The notes under the pieces are model-generated. The model searched no databases, was not told the origin of the DNA, and saw only the letters and a list, made by a program, of their open reading frames with translations. The translations under genes and the position numbers were made by a program. From assembly GCF_014873945.1 (NCBI RefSeq), contig NZ_JADBEC010000003.1, positions 372,001-436,000 of the forward strand: DNA of 64,000 nt, given 5' to 3'. Positions 34,865-44,088 of this stretch are shown here, in pieces. How positions within the stretch are numbered: position 1 is the stretch's first letter; every line of letters begins with the position of its first letter. This DNA is from Rhizobium viscosum. GTDB taxonomy: Bacteria > Pseudomonadota > Alphaproteobacteria > Rhizobiales > Rhizobiaceae.

Positions 34865-35166
34865 ACGTTATCGACGACCTGCGCCATAGCGCTGATCTGC
34901 TCGCACGCAGCCAGGCAACGCAACCGGTAACGCGGCGCAAGCGTCAGCGTGCCGGCCGGCGTATTCACCTGCGTCACAAGGCCGTTTTTTTGACTCTCAA
35001 ATATTGAGCAAACAATTGCCTGATAGCCACGTCCGCCGTTGGTCCATCCGAAAACCATGTCCCGACCGAGGACGGAGACGACGGATCGACAGCAGGTTGA
35101 ACTATCACGAACGCGACGCTCCGCAAAAAGGCCGCGCGTCAATATTTATTGAGGGACCCAATCCAC
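34865..35166. other. 302-bp stretch without a supported gene
   Basis: Short frames exist on both strands but none has a ribosome-binding site or recognisable family. Nothing else is seen except a GAGGGA just before the lipoprotein start. Confidence 0.4.
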
Positions 35167-35454
35167 ATGCCAATTCAGATAAGACGTCTCCGCCCTCTTA
35201 TCTTGCAATCTATAGCGTTCTTAAGCATGGCTAGCATCCTTCAGGGGTGTATCCTCAGCGCAGGAAGGGACGTGGCGAAAGAGGAAAAAGAACAACGGGA
35301 ATTCCACGAAAGCATTCTCAAATTTGCACCTAGTGAATCAAACGGGAGCTCGCGCACCACATCCCCGCCGAGCGCGACCACTCCAAGCACTGCAACGCCA
35401 CCCAGCGCTCCGAGTGGACCACCCAGCACGGGTACCGGCGGGATTCCGCTCTAA
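35167..35454 (+). CDS. Small putative lipoprotein, Pro/Ser/Thr-rich
   Basis: 95 aa. A basic N-terminus, a hydrophobic stretch and the lipobox ILQGC (Cys28) predict a lipoprotein. A charged helix (GRDVAKEEKEQREFHESILK) follows, then a low-complexity Pro/Ser/Thr tail (TTSPPSATTPSTATPPSAP) likely to be extended in the periplasm. GAGGGA precedes the ATG. No known family recognised. Confidence 0.6.
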   Translation: MPIQIRRLRPLILQSIAFLSMASILQGCILSAGRDVAKEEKEQREFHESILKFAPSESNGSSRTTSPPSATTPSTATPPSAPSGPPSTGTGGIPL

Positions 35455-35493
35455 CCCCTCGCCCGCTTCCGTCGATGTTCATTGAACCGATCA

Positions 35494-35528
35494 ACTGCCG
35501 CCTCGCCGACTTCGCGGGGCGGCAGTTA
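35494..35528. terminator. Hairpin after the lipoprotein gene
   Basis: AACTGCCGCC (35494-35503) pairs perfectly with GGCGGCAGTT (35519-35528). No T-run follows, so termination efficiency is uncertain. Confidence 0.5.
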
Positions 35529-35688
35529 AGAGCGAAGTCCGAACCGGCCTTCCTCAAATTTTCCTGGTTTTACAGATAGGCGCATTTTTTCAACTCGCAT
35601 CCATGCCGGAAATAAACGTTGAAGCAAAGCGCGACCTGCCTGATAGTCCCTTCAACGTCACATACCTCATGCCCGACACCAGGACAAA

Positions 35689-38541
35689 ATGCCAATTAAA
35701 CGTATGAAATTTCTTATTTTTTCGAAATTCCTGGCGGCAGCCGCACTTGTCGCGCTCTTCGCGTCGGGCTCGCCGGTCCGCGCAGAAAGCCCGTCCGCAG
35801 CCTGGCCACAGACGCTCAGCGACCTGCCAGCGGAACCTGGCATCCGCTTCGGCACGCTTGAGAACGGCATGCGGTTTGCAATCATGCATAACGCCACGCC
35901 GCCGGGACAGGCCGCGATCCGTTTCCGTATCGGCGCCGGCTCGCTCGATGAGAAGGACGATCAGCAAGGGCTTGCGCATTTCCTCGAACATATGGCCTTC
36001 AAAGGCTCGACGCATGTTGCCGGCGACGAGATGATCCGTATCCTGCAGCGCAAAGGCCTCGCCTTTGGGCCGGATACCAACGCCAACACTTCTTATGACG
36101 AGACCGTCTATGCGCTCGATCTTCCCGAAGTCGATGCGGACACGCTTTCGACCGGCCTGATGCTGATGCGCGAGACGGCGAGTGAGCTGACGCTGGATGC
36201 GGGCGCCTTCGATCGGGAGCGCGGTGTCATCCTGTCGGAAGAGCGGCTGCGCGACACGCCGCAATATCGCGCCGCAATCGGCGTCACCAACTCCCTGCTC
36301 GCCGGCCAGCGCGTGACGATGCGCCCGCCGATCGGCAAGGTGGACACCATCAGCAATGCGCCTGTCAGTCTGCTTCGCGATTACTACCGAACCAACTATC
36401 GGCCGGATCGCGCCACGTTGATCGTGGTGGGCGATGTCGATCCCGCCGCCACCGAAATCGAAATCAGGCAGCGCTTCAGCGACTGGAAGGCCGCCGCTCC
36501 GCCCTCGCACAAGCCTGATCTCGGCACGCTAAAGGCGAAAGCCGAAAGCGCCGAGGTCATCACCGTCCCCGGCGGCACGACGAATGTGCAGATCGCCTGG
36601 ACGCGCCCCTATGACGCTTCACCTGACACTTTCGCCAAACGCCGGGCCGAACTGATTGAGGATCTCGGTCTCCTGGTGCTCAAGCGCCGGCTGAGCGCCA
36701 TGGCCAACAGACCCAATGCGCCCTTCATCAGCGCCGCCGTCGGCTCCCAGGATCTTTTCGATTCCGCCCGCCTCGTTGCCGTCATGGCGAATTCCGAGCC
36801 GGATAAATGGCAGGCGGCGCTAACGGCCATTGATCAGGAACAGCGGCGTTTTCAACAATTCGGCGCAGAGCAGGCGGAGCTCGATCGCGAAATTGTCGAA
36901 TATCGCTCGCTGCTCGAGGCCGCCGCTGCCGGTGCTGCGACGCGCACGAGTACCGACATCGCTTCGATGCTGGCAAGCAGCGTCGATGACAATCAGGTCT
37001 TCACCTCACCAGCAGAAGATCTCTCGATGTTCGACACCATCACCAAGGGCCTGCAAGCGTCAGAGGTCAACCAGGTCGTGGCGCGTGTCTTCTCCGGCAA
37101 TGGCCCGCAACTCGTGCTGCAGACCGCGCAAGCGCCGCAGGGTGGCGCGGGCGATGTCCGACAGGTCTATGACGCTTCCCTCTCCGTTCCCGTCACGGCA
37201 CCGTCAAGCGCGACAGCAGTCGTCTGGCCCTATACCCATTTCGGTGAACCCGGTGCTGTCGTCGAACGCCGGGTCGTCGAGGATCTCGGCCTGACGATGG
37301 TGCGCTTTGCCAACGGCGTGCGACTGACCATCAAGCCGACCAAGCTGCGCGCCAACGAAGTGCTCGTGCGCGAGGATATCGGTCGCGGCCGGCTGGACCT
37401 GCCGAATGACCGCCCCCTGCCGATCTGGGCATCGCCGGCCGTCGTCTTGTCGGGCACCAAGGCCATGGATTATCCGGATTTGCAGAAAGCGCTGGCGGCC
37501 AAAATTGCCGGTATCGACTTCTCGGTGGATGATAGCTCCTTCCAATTTACTGGCCAGACACGGACGGAGGATCTTGCAACGCAATTGCAGATCATGGCCG
37601 CCTACACTTCCGACCCCACCTACCGGCCGGACGTTTTCAGCCGCGTCCGGCAAGCCTATCTGAACAATCTCGATCAGTATGAGGCGACGCCCGGGGCCAT
37701 CATCAGCCGCGATTTTGCAGGCCTCGTTCATTCCGGCGATCCGCGCTGGACCTTCCCGGACCGGGCGCAATTGTCCGCCACAAAGCTGGATGATTTCGAA
37801 GCATTATTCCGCTCACACATTTCCACGAGCCCGATCGAGATCACCATTGTCGGCGACACAACGACGGACAATGCAATCCGTCTGACGGCTGAAAGCTTCG
37901 GCGCTTTGCCGGCTCGCCCGGACGCGACTACGAACAATGTTGCAAACGATGTGCATTTCCCCGCCCCGACCGGAAAACCGGTAATGCGAACCCACAACGG
38001 CCGGGCTGACAATGCCGCGGCCATCGTCGCTGCCCCCGTTGGCGACATGCTTTCGGATATGCAGCGGGGCTTTGTCGCCAACGTCGCCGGCCAGATTTTC
38101 GAAAACAGACTGATCGACCAGTTCCGCATTGCGGAAGGCGCGACCTATAGTCCGCAGGGCGCCATGGACCTCTCATGGGACATTCCGGGCTATGGCTATG
38201 CCTATCTCTATGTCGAGACGACGCCCGACAAGGTCGAGAATTTCTATGCGCTAGTGGACAAGATCGCTGCCGATCTAAGCTCAAACGATGTCTCCCCGGA
38301 TGAATTGGTCCGGGCACGCGCGCCGATTATCGAGACATTGAAGCACCAGCAGCAGAGCAATGAGTATTGGGTGCAGTATCTGAACGGCGCGCAAACAGAC
38401 CCTCGCCGTCTGGAGCGGATACGCGACAATCTCAGCGGCTACGACAAAGTCACTGCCGAGGATATTCGCCAGTTTGCTGCGACCTATTTCCGGCCGGACA
38501 AGTTCTGGAAATTCGAAGTGCTGCCGGCAGCGGTACGATAG
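35689..38541 (+). CDS. M16-family zinc metallopeptidase, exported
   Basis: 950 aa with a signal peptide (KFLAAAALVALFASGSPVRAES), so periplasmic. It is a full-length tandem M16 (pitrilysin/PqqL-like) protein. The first half carries the inverted zinc motif H97-F-L-E100-H101 and the downstream ligand Glu184 in ERGVILSEE. The second half is the catalytically inactive M16 unit that completes the chamber. Substrates are likely unfolded peptides. Start ATG 35689 has CAGGA upstream; the in-frame ATG at 35704 is possible. A strong terminator follows. Confidence 0.92.
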   Translation: MPIKRMKFLIFSKFLAAAALVALFASGSPVRAESPSAAWPQTLSDLPAEPGIRFGTLENGMRFAIMHNATPPGQAAIRFRIGAGSLDEKDDQQGLAHFLEHMAFKGSTHVAGDEMIRILQRKGLAFGPDTNANTSYDETVYALDLPEVDADTLSTGLMLMRETASELTLDAGAFDRERGVILSEERLRDTPQYRAAIGVTNSLLAGQRVTMRPPIGKVDTISNAPVSLLRDYYRTNYRPDRATLIVVGDVDPAATEIEIRQRFSDWKAAAPPSHKPDLGTLKAKAESAEVITVPGGTTNVQIAWTRPYDASPDTFAKRRAELIEDLGLLVLKRRLSAMANRPNAPFISAAVGSQDLFDSARLVAVMANSEPDKWQAALTAIDQEQRRFQQFGAEQAELDREIVEYRSLLEAAAAGAATRTSTDIASMLASSVDDNQVFTSPAEDLSMFDTITKGLQASEVNQVVARVFSGNGPQLVLQTAQAPQGGAGDVRQVYDASLSVPVTAPSSATAVVWPYTHFGEPGAVVERRVVEDLGLTMVRFANGVRLTIKPTKLRANEVLVREDIGRGRLDLPNDRPLPIWASPAVVLSGTKAMDYPDLQKALAAKIAGIDFSVDDSSFQFTGQTRTEDLATQLQIMAAYTSDPTYRPDVFSRVRQAYLNNLDQYEATPGAIISRDFAGLVHSGDPRWTFPDRAQLSATKLDDFEALFRSHISTSPIEITIVGDTTTDNAIRLTAESFGALPARPDATTNNVANDVHFPAPTGKPVMRTHNGRADNAAAIVAAPVGDMLSDMQRGFVANVAGQIFENRLIDQFRIAEGATYSPQGAMDLSWDIPGYGYAYLYVETTPDKVENFYALVDKIAADLSSNDVSPDELVRARAPIIETLKHQQQSNEYWVQYLNGAQTDPRRLERIRDNLSGYDKVTAEDIRQFAATYFRPDKFWKFEVLPAAVR

Positions 38542-38552
38542 GTATCAAGACC

Positions 38553-38584
38553 GGATCCCGAAGCGGCTGCGCGCTTCGGGATCC
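38553..38584 (+). terminator. Terminator after M16 peptidase gene
   Basis: A 12-bp perfect stem (GGATCCCGAAGC 38553-38564 with GCTTCGGGATCC 38573-38584), 8-nt loop, followed by GCTTTCGATTTTGTTT. Confidence 0.85.
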
Positions 38585-38691
38585 GCTTTCGATTTTGTTT
38601 CGTCCGTCTGTGTAAAAACGACTGCATCGTTTTGATGGCGAAGCCAGGGCCAGGTCGGCTAGATGCGTGAGCAAATTTCACCGGTCTCCGC

Positions 38692-38919
38692 ATGCCTTCC
38701 GATCATTCTCATCCTCTCAAGGAATATGCGCGCGTTGTGCGCGAGAAGAATCTTTTGAAGCTTCGTCTTCTTTCGATTGACCGGCAGCTTGCAACCGCCA
38801 GCGGCACCTGGAAATCCTATCTGGAGGAGGCGCGCCTCTCGGTCATCGAAGCGATGCTTGCACTCGAGGAAGAGGGCGAAGGCTACCTCTTGCTGATGCG
38901 CAAGGACTGCTCGATGTAA
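38692..38919 (+). CDS. Conserved-looking small protein (75 aa)
   Basis: A short, charged, probably helical protein (EYARVVREKNLLKLRLLSID, then LEEARLSVIEAMLALEEEGE). No family recognised. The ribosome-binding site is weak. The 3' end overlaps the convergent gene by 37 bp. Codon usage and amino-acid composition look genuine. Confidence 0.55.
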   Translation: MPSDHSHPLKEYARVVREKNLLKLRLLSIDRQLATASGTWKSYLEEARLSVIEAMLALEEEGEGYLLLMRKDCSM

Positions 38920-39365
38920 GTTCCCTTCAGGCCAAGGCGGAGGGATGCGAGCGCCCTCTCCGCCTCGTCGATCTCCTTGAGCACCAGGCGCTGCTTGCGA
39001 TGATCCATTCCGCCTCCGGCAAGCGCGGCATCCACCAATTCGAGCACGTCCGTCGCCTCGACGACCACTCGCGTCGCACCTCTTTGCAGCGACGCGACAG
39101 GCTCCGCCTGTTCCACGCCGGAAGAGCGCTCCGCTGCAACAAAGATACTTCGCTCGAGGAGATAGGATGCGAGGCGTGGATCGGGCACGACCTCCAGCAG
39201 ATTCTGGATTTCGTCAGCGGAAAAACAAGTTCTGCTGATCAGGCGCGAGTGGAACGCTGCGTAGTTCATCCCTAGTGCAGTGGCGACGACATCCACCGGA
39301 TAGGCTTTTTCTACAATCAGGATAGTGTAGACGATGTCTGCGAAAGCACGGCCGCGTTGCGTCAT
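38883..39365 (-). CDS. Phage CII-like DNA-binding protein (putative)
   Basis: 160 aa. The N-terminal half (VEKAYPVDVVATALGMNYAA, then FHSRLISRTCFSADEIQNLL) reads as a helix-turn-helix of the kind found in phage regulatory CII-type proteins, followed by PDPRLASYLLERS. The C-terminal half is helical and may oligomerise. The start is the ATG at 39365 with GGGGGCG upstream. It is not surrounded by other phage genes. It overlaps the preceding gene tail-to-tail. Confidence 0.5.
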   Translation of the reverse strand: MTQRGRAFADIVYTILIVEKAYPVDVVATALGMNYAAFHSRLISRTCFSADEIQNLLEVVPDPRLASYLLERSIFVAAERSSGVEQAEPVASLQRGATRVVVEATDVLELVDAALAGGGMDHRKQRLVLKEIDEAERALASLRLGLKGTYIEQSLRISKR

Positions 39366-39699
39366 GATCGCCCCCAAGCTCTATCCCTGCAACTATAGCG
39401 GAAGCCACGTCAAAAGGGAGCCACCGTTTTGATATCCTATCCATTGCGACGGTGCTAACGCGGCGCCTCGGCGGGATGCACCCCACCTGCCGGGGAAAGG
39501 CCACCTGCCTCCGGGTCCGCCAGGGCGGGTGGCCGGACCGGACCGATACGCCCTGCCCTTTTGCCGGGTTTGCTGATTTCCGCCCGCGAAGCGTCGCTTT
39601 CGGGACGGCGCTCGGATCTTTCTGGTCTACTCTGTAACAGGCAACCGCTGCGGGAGGAGCTGCTGGCGCGTTGCCTTGATTTCAACGGAGGAGACGGAA
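39366..39699. other. 334-bp intergenic region upstream of fdhA
   Basis: No gene is supported. A GC-rich hairpin (GGCCACCTGCC 39499-39509 with GGCGGGTGGCC 39524-39534, one G-T pair) lies about 170 bp before the fdhA start and could be part of its leader. Confidence 0.35.
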
Positions 39700-40890
39700 A
39701 TGAGCAAGAACCGTGGCGTCGTCTATTTGCGGCCAGGCAAGGTAGAAGTCCGCGATATCGACGATCCGAAACTCGAGGCGCCGGATGGCCGCCGTATCGA
39801 ACATGGCGTCATCCTAAAGGTCATCTCCACCAATATCTGCGGTTCGGACCAGCACATGGTTCGCGGCCGCACCACAGCGATGCCGGGCCTGGTGCTGGGC
39901 CATGAGATCACCGGCGAGATCATCGAAAAAGGCATCGACGTGGAAATGCTCGATGTCGGGGACATCGTCTCCGTGCCGTTCAACGTGGCCTGCGGGCGGT
40001 GCCGCTGCTGCAAATCGCAGGACACCGGCGTCTGCCTGACGGTCAATCCATCGCGCGCGGGCGGCGCCTACGGCTATGTCGACATGGGCGGCTGGATCGG
40101 CGGCCAGGCTCGCTATGTCACGATTCCCTATGCGGATTTCAACCTCTTGAAAATCCCCGATCGCGACAAGGCGATGGCCAAGATCCGCGATCTCACCATG
40201 CTCTCCGATATCCTCCCAACGGGCTTCCACGGCGCCGTCAGGGCGGGAGTCGGCGTCGGATCGACCGTCTATGTCGCGGGCGCCGGCCCTGTCGGCCTTG
40301 CCGCTGCAGCATCCGCCCGTATCCTCGGTGCGGCCGTCGTGATGATCGGCGATTTCAACAAGGATCGCCTCGCCCACGCCAGCCGCGTCGGATTCGAGGC
40401 CATCGACCTCTCCAAGAGCGACCGGCTCGGAGATCTGATTGCGCAGGTTGTTGGCACCAATGAGGTGGACAGCGCCATCGATGCCGTTGGCTTCGAAGCG
40501 CGCGGACATTCCGGCGGCGAGCAGCCGGCGATCGTGCTTAACCAGATGATGGAAATCACCCGCGCGGCCGGCTCCATCGGCATTCCCGGCCTCTATGTCA
40601 CGGAAGATCCGGGCGCAGTGGACAATGCGGCCAAGCATGGCAGCCTCTCGTTGCGCTTCGGCCTTGGCTGGGCCAAGGCGCAGTCTTTCCACACCGGTCA
40701 GACGCCGGTGCTGAAATATAACCGCCAGCTCATGCAGGCGATCCTGCATGACCGGCTTCCGATTGCCGATATCGTCAATGCGAAGGTGATTTCGCTTGAG
40801 GATGCCGCCCAAGGCTATGAAAGCTTCGACCAGGGTGCTGCGACGAAATTCGTTCTCGACCCGCATGGTGCAATCGCCAAGGCGGCCTGA
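39700..40890 (+). CDS. fdhA: Glutathione-independent formaldehyde dehydrogenase
   Basis: 396 aa zinc-dependent medium-chain dehydrogenase that oxidises formaldehyde to formate with NAD+. The catalytic zinc site starts with NICGSDQHM and GHEITGE. The structural zinc cysteines cluster in CGRCRCCKSQDTGVC. The NAD fold shows VYVAGAGPVGLAAAA. The long insert and the C-terminal SFHTGQTPVLKYNRQLM are typical of the Pseudomonas putida-type enzyme. A strong GGAGGAG precedes the ATG at 39700. No formate dehydrogenase or C1 genes are adjacent. Confidence 0.93.
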   Translation: MSKNRGVVYLRPGKVEVRDIDDPKLEAPDGRRIEHGVILKVISTNICGSDQHMVRGRTTAMPGLVLGHEITGEIIEKGIDVEMLDVGDIVSVPFNVACGRCRCCKSQDTGVCLTVNPSRAGGAYGYVDMGGWIGGQARYVTIPYADFNLLKIPDRDKAMAKIRDLTMLSDILPTGFHGAVRAGVGVGSTVYVAGAGPVGLAAAASARILGAAVVMIGDFNKDRLAHASRVGFEAIDLSKSDRLGDLIAQVVGTNEVDSAIDAVGFEARGHSGGEQPAIVLNQMMEITRAAGSIGIPGLYVTEDPGAVDNAAKHGSLSLRFGLGWAKAQSFHTGQTPVLKYNRQLMQAILHDRLPIADIVNAKVISLEDAAQGYESFDQGAATKFVLDPHGAIAKAA

Positions 40891-41410
40891 TCGATACGAT
40901 GTGCCGGGGCGTAAGCGCCCCGGCATTCCCTACCGGAAATGCGATCAACACGCCTCTCCCGCACTTGGGATTTTCGAGGCTCGCCGATTCCGGCTTGATG
41001 CGCACGTGACAACCTGCGCGCTGTGCTGCTCGGTCACGACATCGGACAAAGTTCGATACGACACCGCCCTTCCTTCCGACATCGTCCTTTGATCAAAGGG
41101 CGCTAAAGCGGATATCAATCTTCCGGCCCAGCGTGAGCCGGTCGATCTCGCTGTGGCGATCTTCGCTCGGCGACCGGGGCTTACCGCTTCGGCAGTAATG
41201 TCTCTCCTGACCCATTGAGTGGTGAAACGCCAAGTCCGAATATGTCGGATCGCCGTAACAAGCATCACTCCGCAATTATATTGCGAGCAATACAATATGG
41301 TTAACGTGATCATAACTTTGACGGATTTCACTGTAAATCAGGCCCTACTTTTGAGGGGAATCACTATACCATCGAAGTAATATTTTCTACTTCCAGACGA
41401 GGAGGATGAA
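40891..41410. other. 520-bp intergenic region upstream of the RTX glycosidase
   Basis: No gene supported. The last 150 bp are AT-rich compared with the surroundings and include a 6-bp hairpin GAAGTA/TACTTC (about 41375-41394) just before the strong GAGGAGG site of the next gene. It probably holds the promoter and regulatory sites of that gene. Confidence 0.4.
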
Positions 41411-43759
41411 ATGGCCCAAGCTACTAGAATTACAGATGTTATCGATTCATTCGGAATTGATACACATATCGACTATACCGACGGGAAATATTCCAATATC
41501 GCGGAAGTTGTTAAAGCCCTGGGCTATCTCGGCCTCGACACAGTTCGCGATCACGCGCCCACCCCTGCCTCCGACCCTTACGGTCAGGGCCATCTTGGGG
41601 ATGCGGCAGATGCCGGTGTCAAATTCGTTTTCGTCTCCGGGCGGGATGATACCCCCGCTACCGTTGTCCAGCGACTGCATGCCTTCGTGGAAGCGCATCC
41701 CGGTTCGATCGTCGGCATCGAAGGCCCCAACGAGGTCAATAACTGGCCGGTCGCCTACAAGGGGCTGTCGGGAGAGGCTGCGGCGCTTGCCTACCAAAAG
41801 GATTTGTTCAACGCTGTGAATGCCGATCCGCTGTTGAAGGACATTCCGGTTCTCGGCTTCACCGGTTATACGGTTGCCTCTTCCAACGATTACACAACGA
41901 TCCACACCTATGCGAAAGAGGGCGACCAGCCCTTCTCCTGGCTCTCGCGTGAATCCGGCGACCAGATGCGGGCCGATCCCGGCAAGCCGCTCACCATCAC
42001 CGAGATCGGCTATCACACGTCGCTGACCGCCGATACCAACGGCGGATGGGAAGGCGTCGACGAGACGACGCAGGCAAAACTGCTTATCAATACACTGATG
42101 GACGGCGCCTTTCTCGGATCGGAGGGGACCTTCATCTACCAGCTTCTCGATGCCTATTCCGATCCGGGAGGCGCCGACCAGGAAAAGCATTTCGGGCTCT
42201 TTCGCCTGGATTATACGCCGAAGCCGGCAGCAACGGCGATCCACAATCTGACCGAAATTCTCGAAGATGACGGCGCAACGCAGGCGACTTTCAATCCGGG
42301 GACGCTCAACTACTCCATCAACGGACTACCGTCCACGGCGCGCAGCTATCTGACGGCGAAATCCGATGGAAGCTACCAGATCATCATCTGGAACGAGCCC
42401 GATATCTGGAACCAGACGACCGACAAGGCGATCCAGGCGGCGCCGACCAGCGTCACCGTCAATCTGGGTGGAGCTTTCGGGACGGTGCAGGTCTACGATC
42501 CGCTGACGGGCGATACGCCGGTCAAGAGCTTCAGCAACATATCCTCCCTCAACCTGGACGTCGTCGACCATCCCATCATTATCAACATAGCGGCGAGTGG
42601 CGGCGCAGCGCTAGAACCCGGTCACATCTATGGCGGCACCGGAGACGACACCTTCACGGTCACCTCCCCGACCGACATCGTCGATGAAAGCCGCGGCGGC
42701 GGGACCGATACCGTCATGTCGTCGATCAGCTTCAGCCTGGCGGATACTGCCCATGCGATCGGCGCCATTGAGAACCTGACACTGACCGGCAACGGCAACA
42801 TCAACGCGACCGGCAATGAACTCGCCAACATTCTCGTCGGCAATTACGGAGCCAACGTTATGGATGGCCGCGCGGGCGCAGACAGCATGAAGGGCGGCGG
42901 TGGCGACGACACCTATATCGTCGACAACATCAATGATGTGGTGATCGAAGCCGGCGGCTCCGGCAAGGATATCATCAAGTCCTCTGTCTCGATCAGCCTG
43001 ATGGATAAGGAGCATGTGACGGGAACGGTCGAGAACCTGACCCTGATGGGTGGCGGCAACATCAATGCGACCGGCAACGTCATGAACAACATTCTCACGG
43101 GCAATTCCGGCAACAACAACTTCGATGGCGGCAGAGGCGAAGACCGAATGATCGGCGGCCTCGGCAACGACATATACAAAGTGGATTCGGCAGGCGACAT
43201 CATCGACGAAACAGGCGGCGGTGGCAACGATACCGTCAATGCGTCCATTTCCTACTATCTCGAGAATGCTCTCGGAACGGTCGAAAATTTGACGCTCACC
43301 GGTTCGTCGGCAATCAATGCCACGGGTAACGGCGAAAACAACGTACTGACCGGCAACATCGCAAGCAACATACTGTCGGGCAGTGCAGGAAACGACCAGC
43401 TCATCGGCGGCAAAGGCAACGATATCCTGAACGGCGGAGCTGGAGCCGACCATTTCGTCTTCGACTTCAAACCCAGCGCTTACAACAACATCGACAAGAT
43501 CGAGGATTTCTCGGAAAGCGCCGGTGACAAGATCGTGCTCGACCACGAGATTTTCACCGCCATCGATCCATCGAATTTTTCCGGGGGAAATTTCGTACTC
43601 GGCACCAAGGCGTTGGATTCAAACGACCGTTTGATCTACGACCAGACAACGGGAAAGCTTTTCTACGATGCAGATGGCAGCGGGGGTGGCGCGGCCGTAC
43701 AGATCGCGACACTCTCCAATCTGGCGGCGCTTCATTACGACGATTTCCTGTTCATCTGA
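41411..43759 (+). CDS. Secreted glycosidase-like protein with RTX calcium-binding repeats
   Basis: 782 aa. Residues 1-~290 resemble a clan-A (TIM barrel) glycoside hydrolase: a probable acid/base Glu108 in GIEGPNEVNNW and a nucleophile-like Glu198 in LTITEIGYHT. A beta-sandwich-like region follows (~300-400). From 454 there are three tandem units starting with ENLTL (454, 541, 625; 87 and 84 aa), each with INATGN and RTX nonapeptides (GGAGADHF-like GGxGxD). The C-terminus ends in hydrophobic DDFLFI. There is no N-terminal signal, so type I secretion is expected. No ABC/MFP secretion genes are nearby. Likely an extracellular polysaccharide-acting or surface protein. Confidence 0.85.
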   Translation: MAQATRITDVIDSFGIDTHIDYTDGKYSNIAEVVKALGYLGLDTVRDHAPTPASDPYGQGHLGDAADAGVKFVFVSGRDDTPATVVQRLHAFVEAHPGSIVGIEGPNEVNNWPVAYKGLSGEAAALAYQKDLFNAVNADPLLKDIPVLGFTGYTVASSNDYTTIHTYAKEGDQPFSWLSRESGDQMRADPGKPLTITEIGYHTSLTADTNGGWEGVDETTQAKLLINTLMDGAFLGSEGTFIYQLLDAYSDPGGADQEKHFGLFRLDYTPKPAATAIHNLTEILEDDGATQATFNPGTLNYSINGLPSTARSYLTAKSDGSYQIIIWNEPDIWNQTTDKAIQAAPTSVTVNLGGAFGTVQVYDPLTGDTPVKSFSNISSLNLDVVDHPIIINIAASGGAALEPGHIYGGTGDDTFTVTSPTDIVDESRGGGTDTVMSSISFSLADTAHAIGAIENLTLTGNGNINATGNELANILVGNYGANVMDGRAGADSMKGGGGDDTYIVDNINDVVIEAGGSGKDIIKSSVSISLMDKEHVTGTVENLTLMGGGNINATGNVMNNILTGNSGNNNFDGGRGEDRMIGGLGNDIYKVDSAGDIIDETGGGGNDTVNASISYYLENALGTVENLTLTGSSAINATGNGENNVLTGNIASNILSGSAGNDQLIGGKGNDILNGGAGADHFVFDFKPSAYNNIDKIEDFSESAGDKIVLDHEIFTAIDPSNFSGGNFVLGTKALDSNDRLIYDQTTGKLFYDADGSGGGAAVQIATLSNLAALHYDDFLFI

Positions 43760-43797
43760 CATCCGAACCTAACGTCTTCAAGCGGCGGTCCTAAATG

Positions 43798-43821
43798 GGG
43801 CTCCTTTCAGGAGCCCTTTTT
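43798..43821 (+). terminator. Terminator after RTX glycosidase gene
   Basis: GGGCTCCT (43798-43805), 3-nt loop, AGGAGCCC (43809-43816), then TTTTTC: a classical Rho-independent terminator. Confidence 0.9.
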
Positions 43822-43822
43822 C

Positions 43823-44071
43823 TTGCCCTTTGCCGGCCTTGCACAACATTGTCAGCAGAACCCACCTTTTTTCGCCTGCAGGGCGCAAAGCTCAGCTTTT
43901 CCAGCCACCAATGTCATCTGGGGCTGGTTCAATTTCCTCGTCGCCTTTCTGCTCTTTGCCAATATCGGCCCGCTTTATGTCGGGACGCCGGGCGATACTG
44001 TTTTTGTTTCAGTAGGCGTTCTTGCAACCGGCATTCTTCTGGCGCGGATCTTCGAGCGAGATAACGCCTGA
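43823..44071 (+). pseudogene. Remnant of a small membrane protein gene
   Basis: The frame ends with a convincing membrane segment (NVIWGWFNFLVAFLLFANIG, then a second helix near VSVGVLATGILLARIFE), but upstream of it the translation (FAGLAQHCQQNPPFFACRAQ) does not look like a protein start and the only start is TTG inside the terminator tail. It is probably the 3' end of a gene whose 5' part has been lost. An intact short gene with TTG start cannot be excluded. Confidence 0.35.
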
Positions 44072-44088
44072 CACGTCATTTACGCGAC

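Noticed and set aside
34801..35142. Minus-strand frame of 113 codons downstream of the winged-helix regulator
   Set aside because: No ribosome-binding site, overlaps the regulator 3' end and shows no family features; kept only as a remote possibility.
42770..43450. Tandem DNA repeat or CRISPR-like array in the RTX gene
   Set aside because: The repetition is protein-coding (RTX units of 84-87 aa) and diverged at the DNA level; there are no spacer-repeat units.
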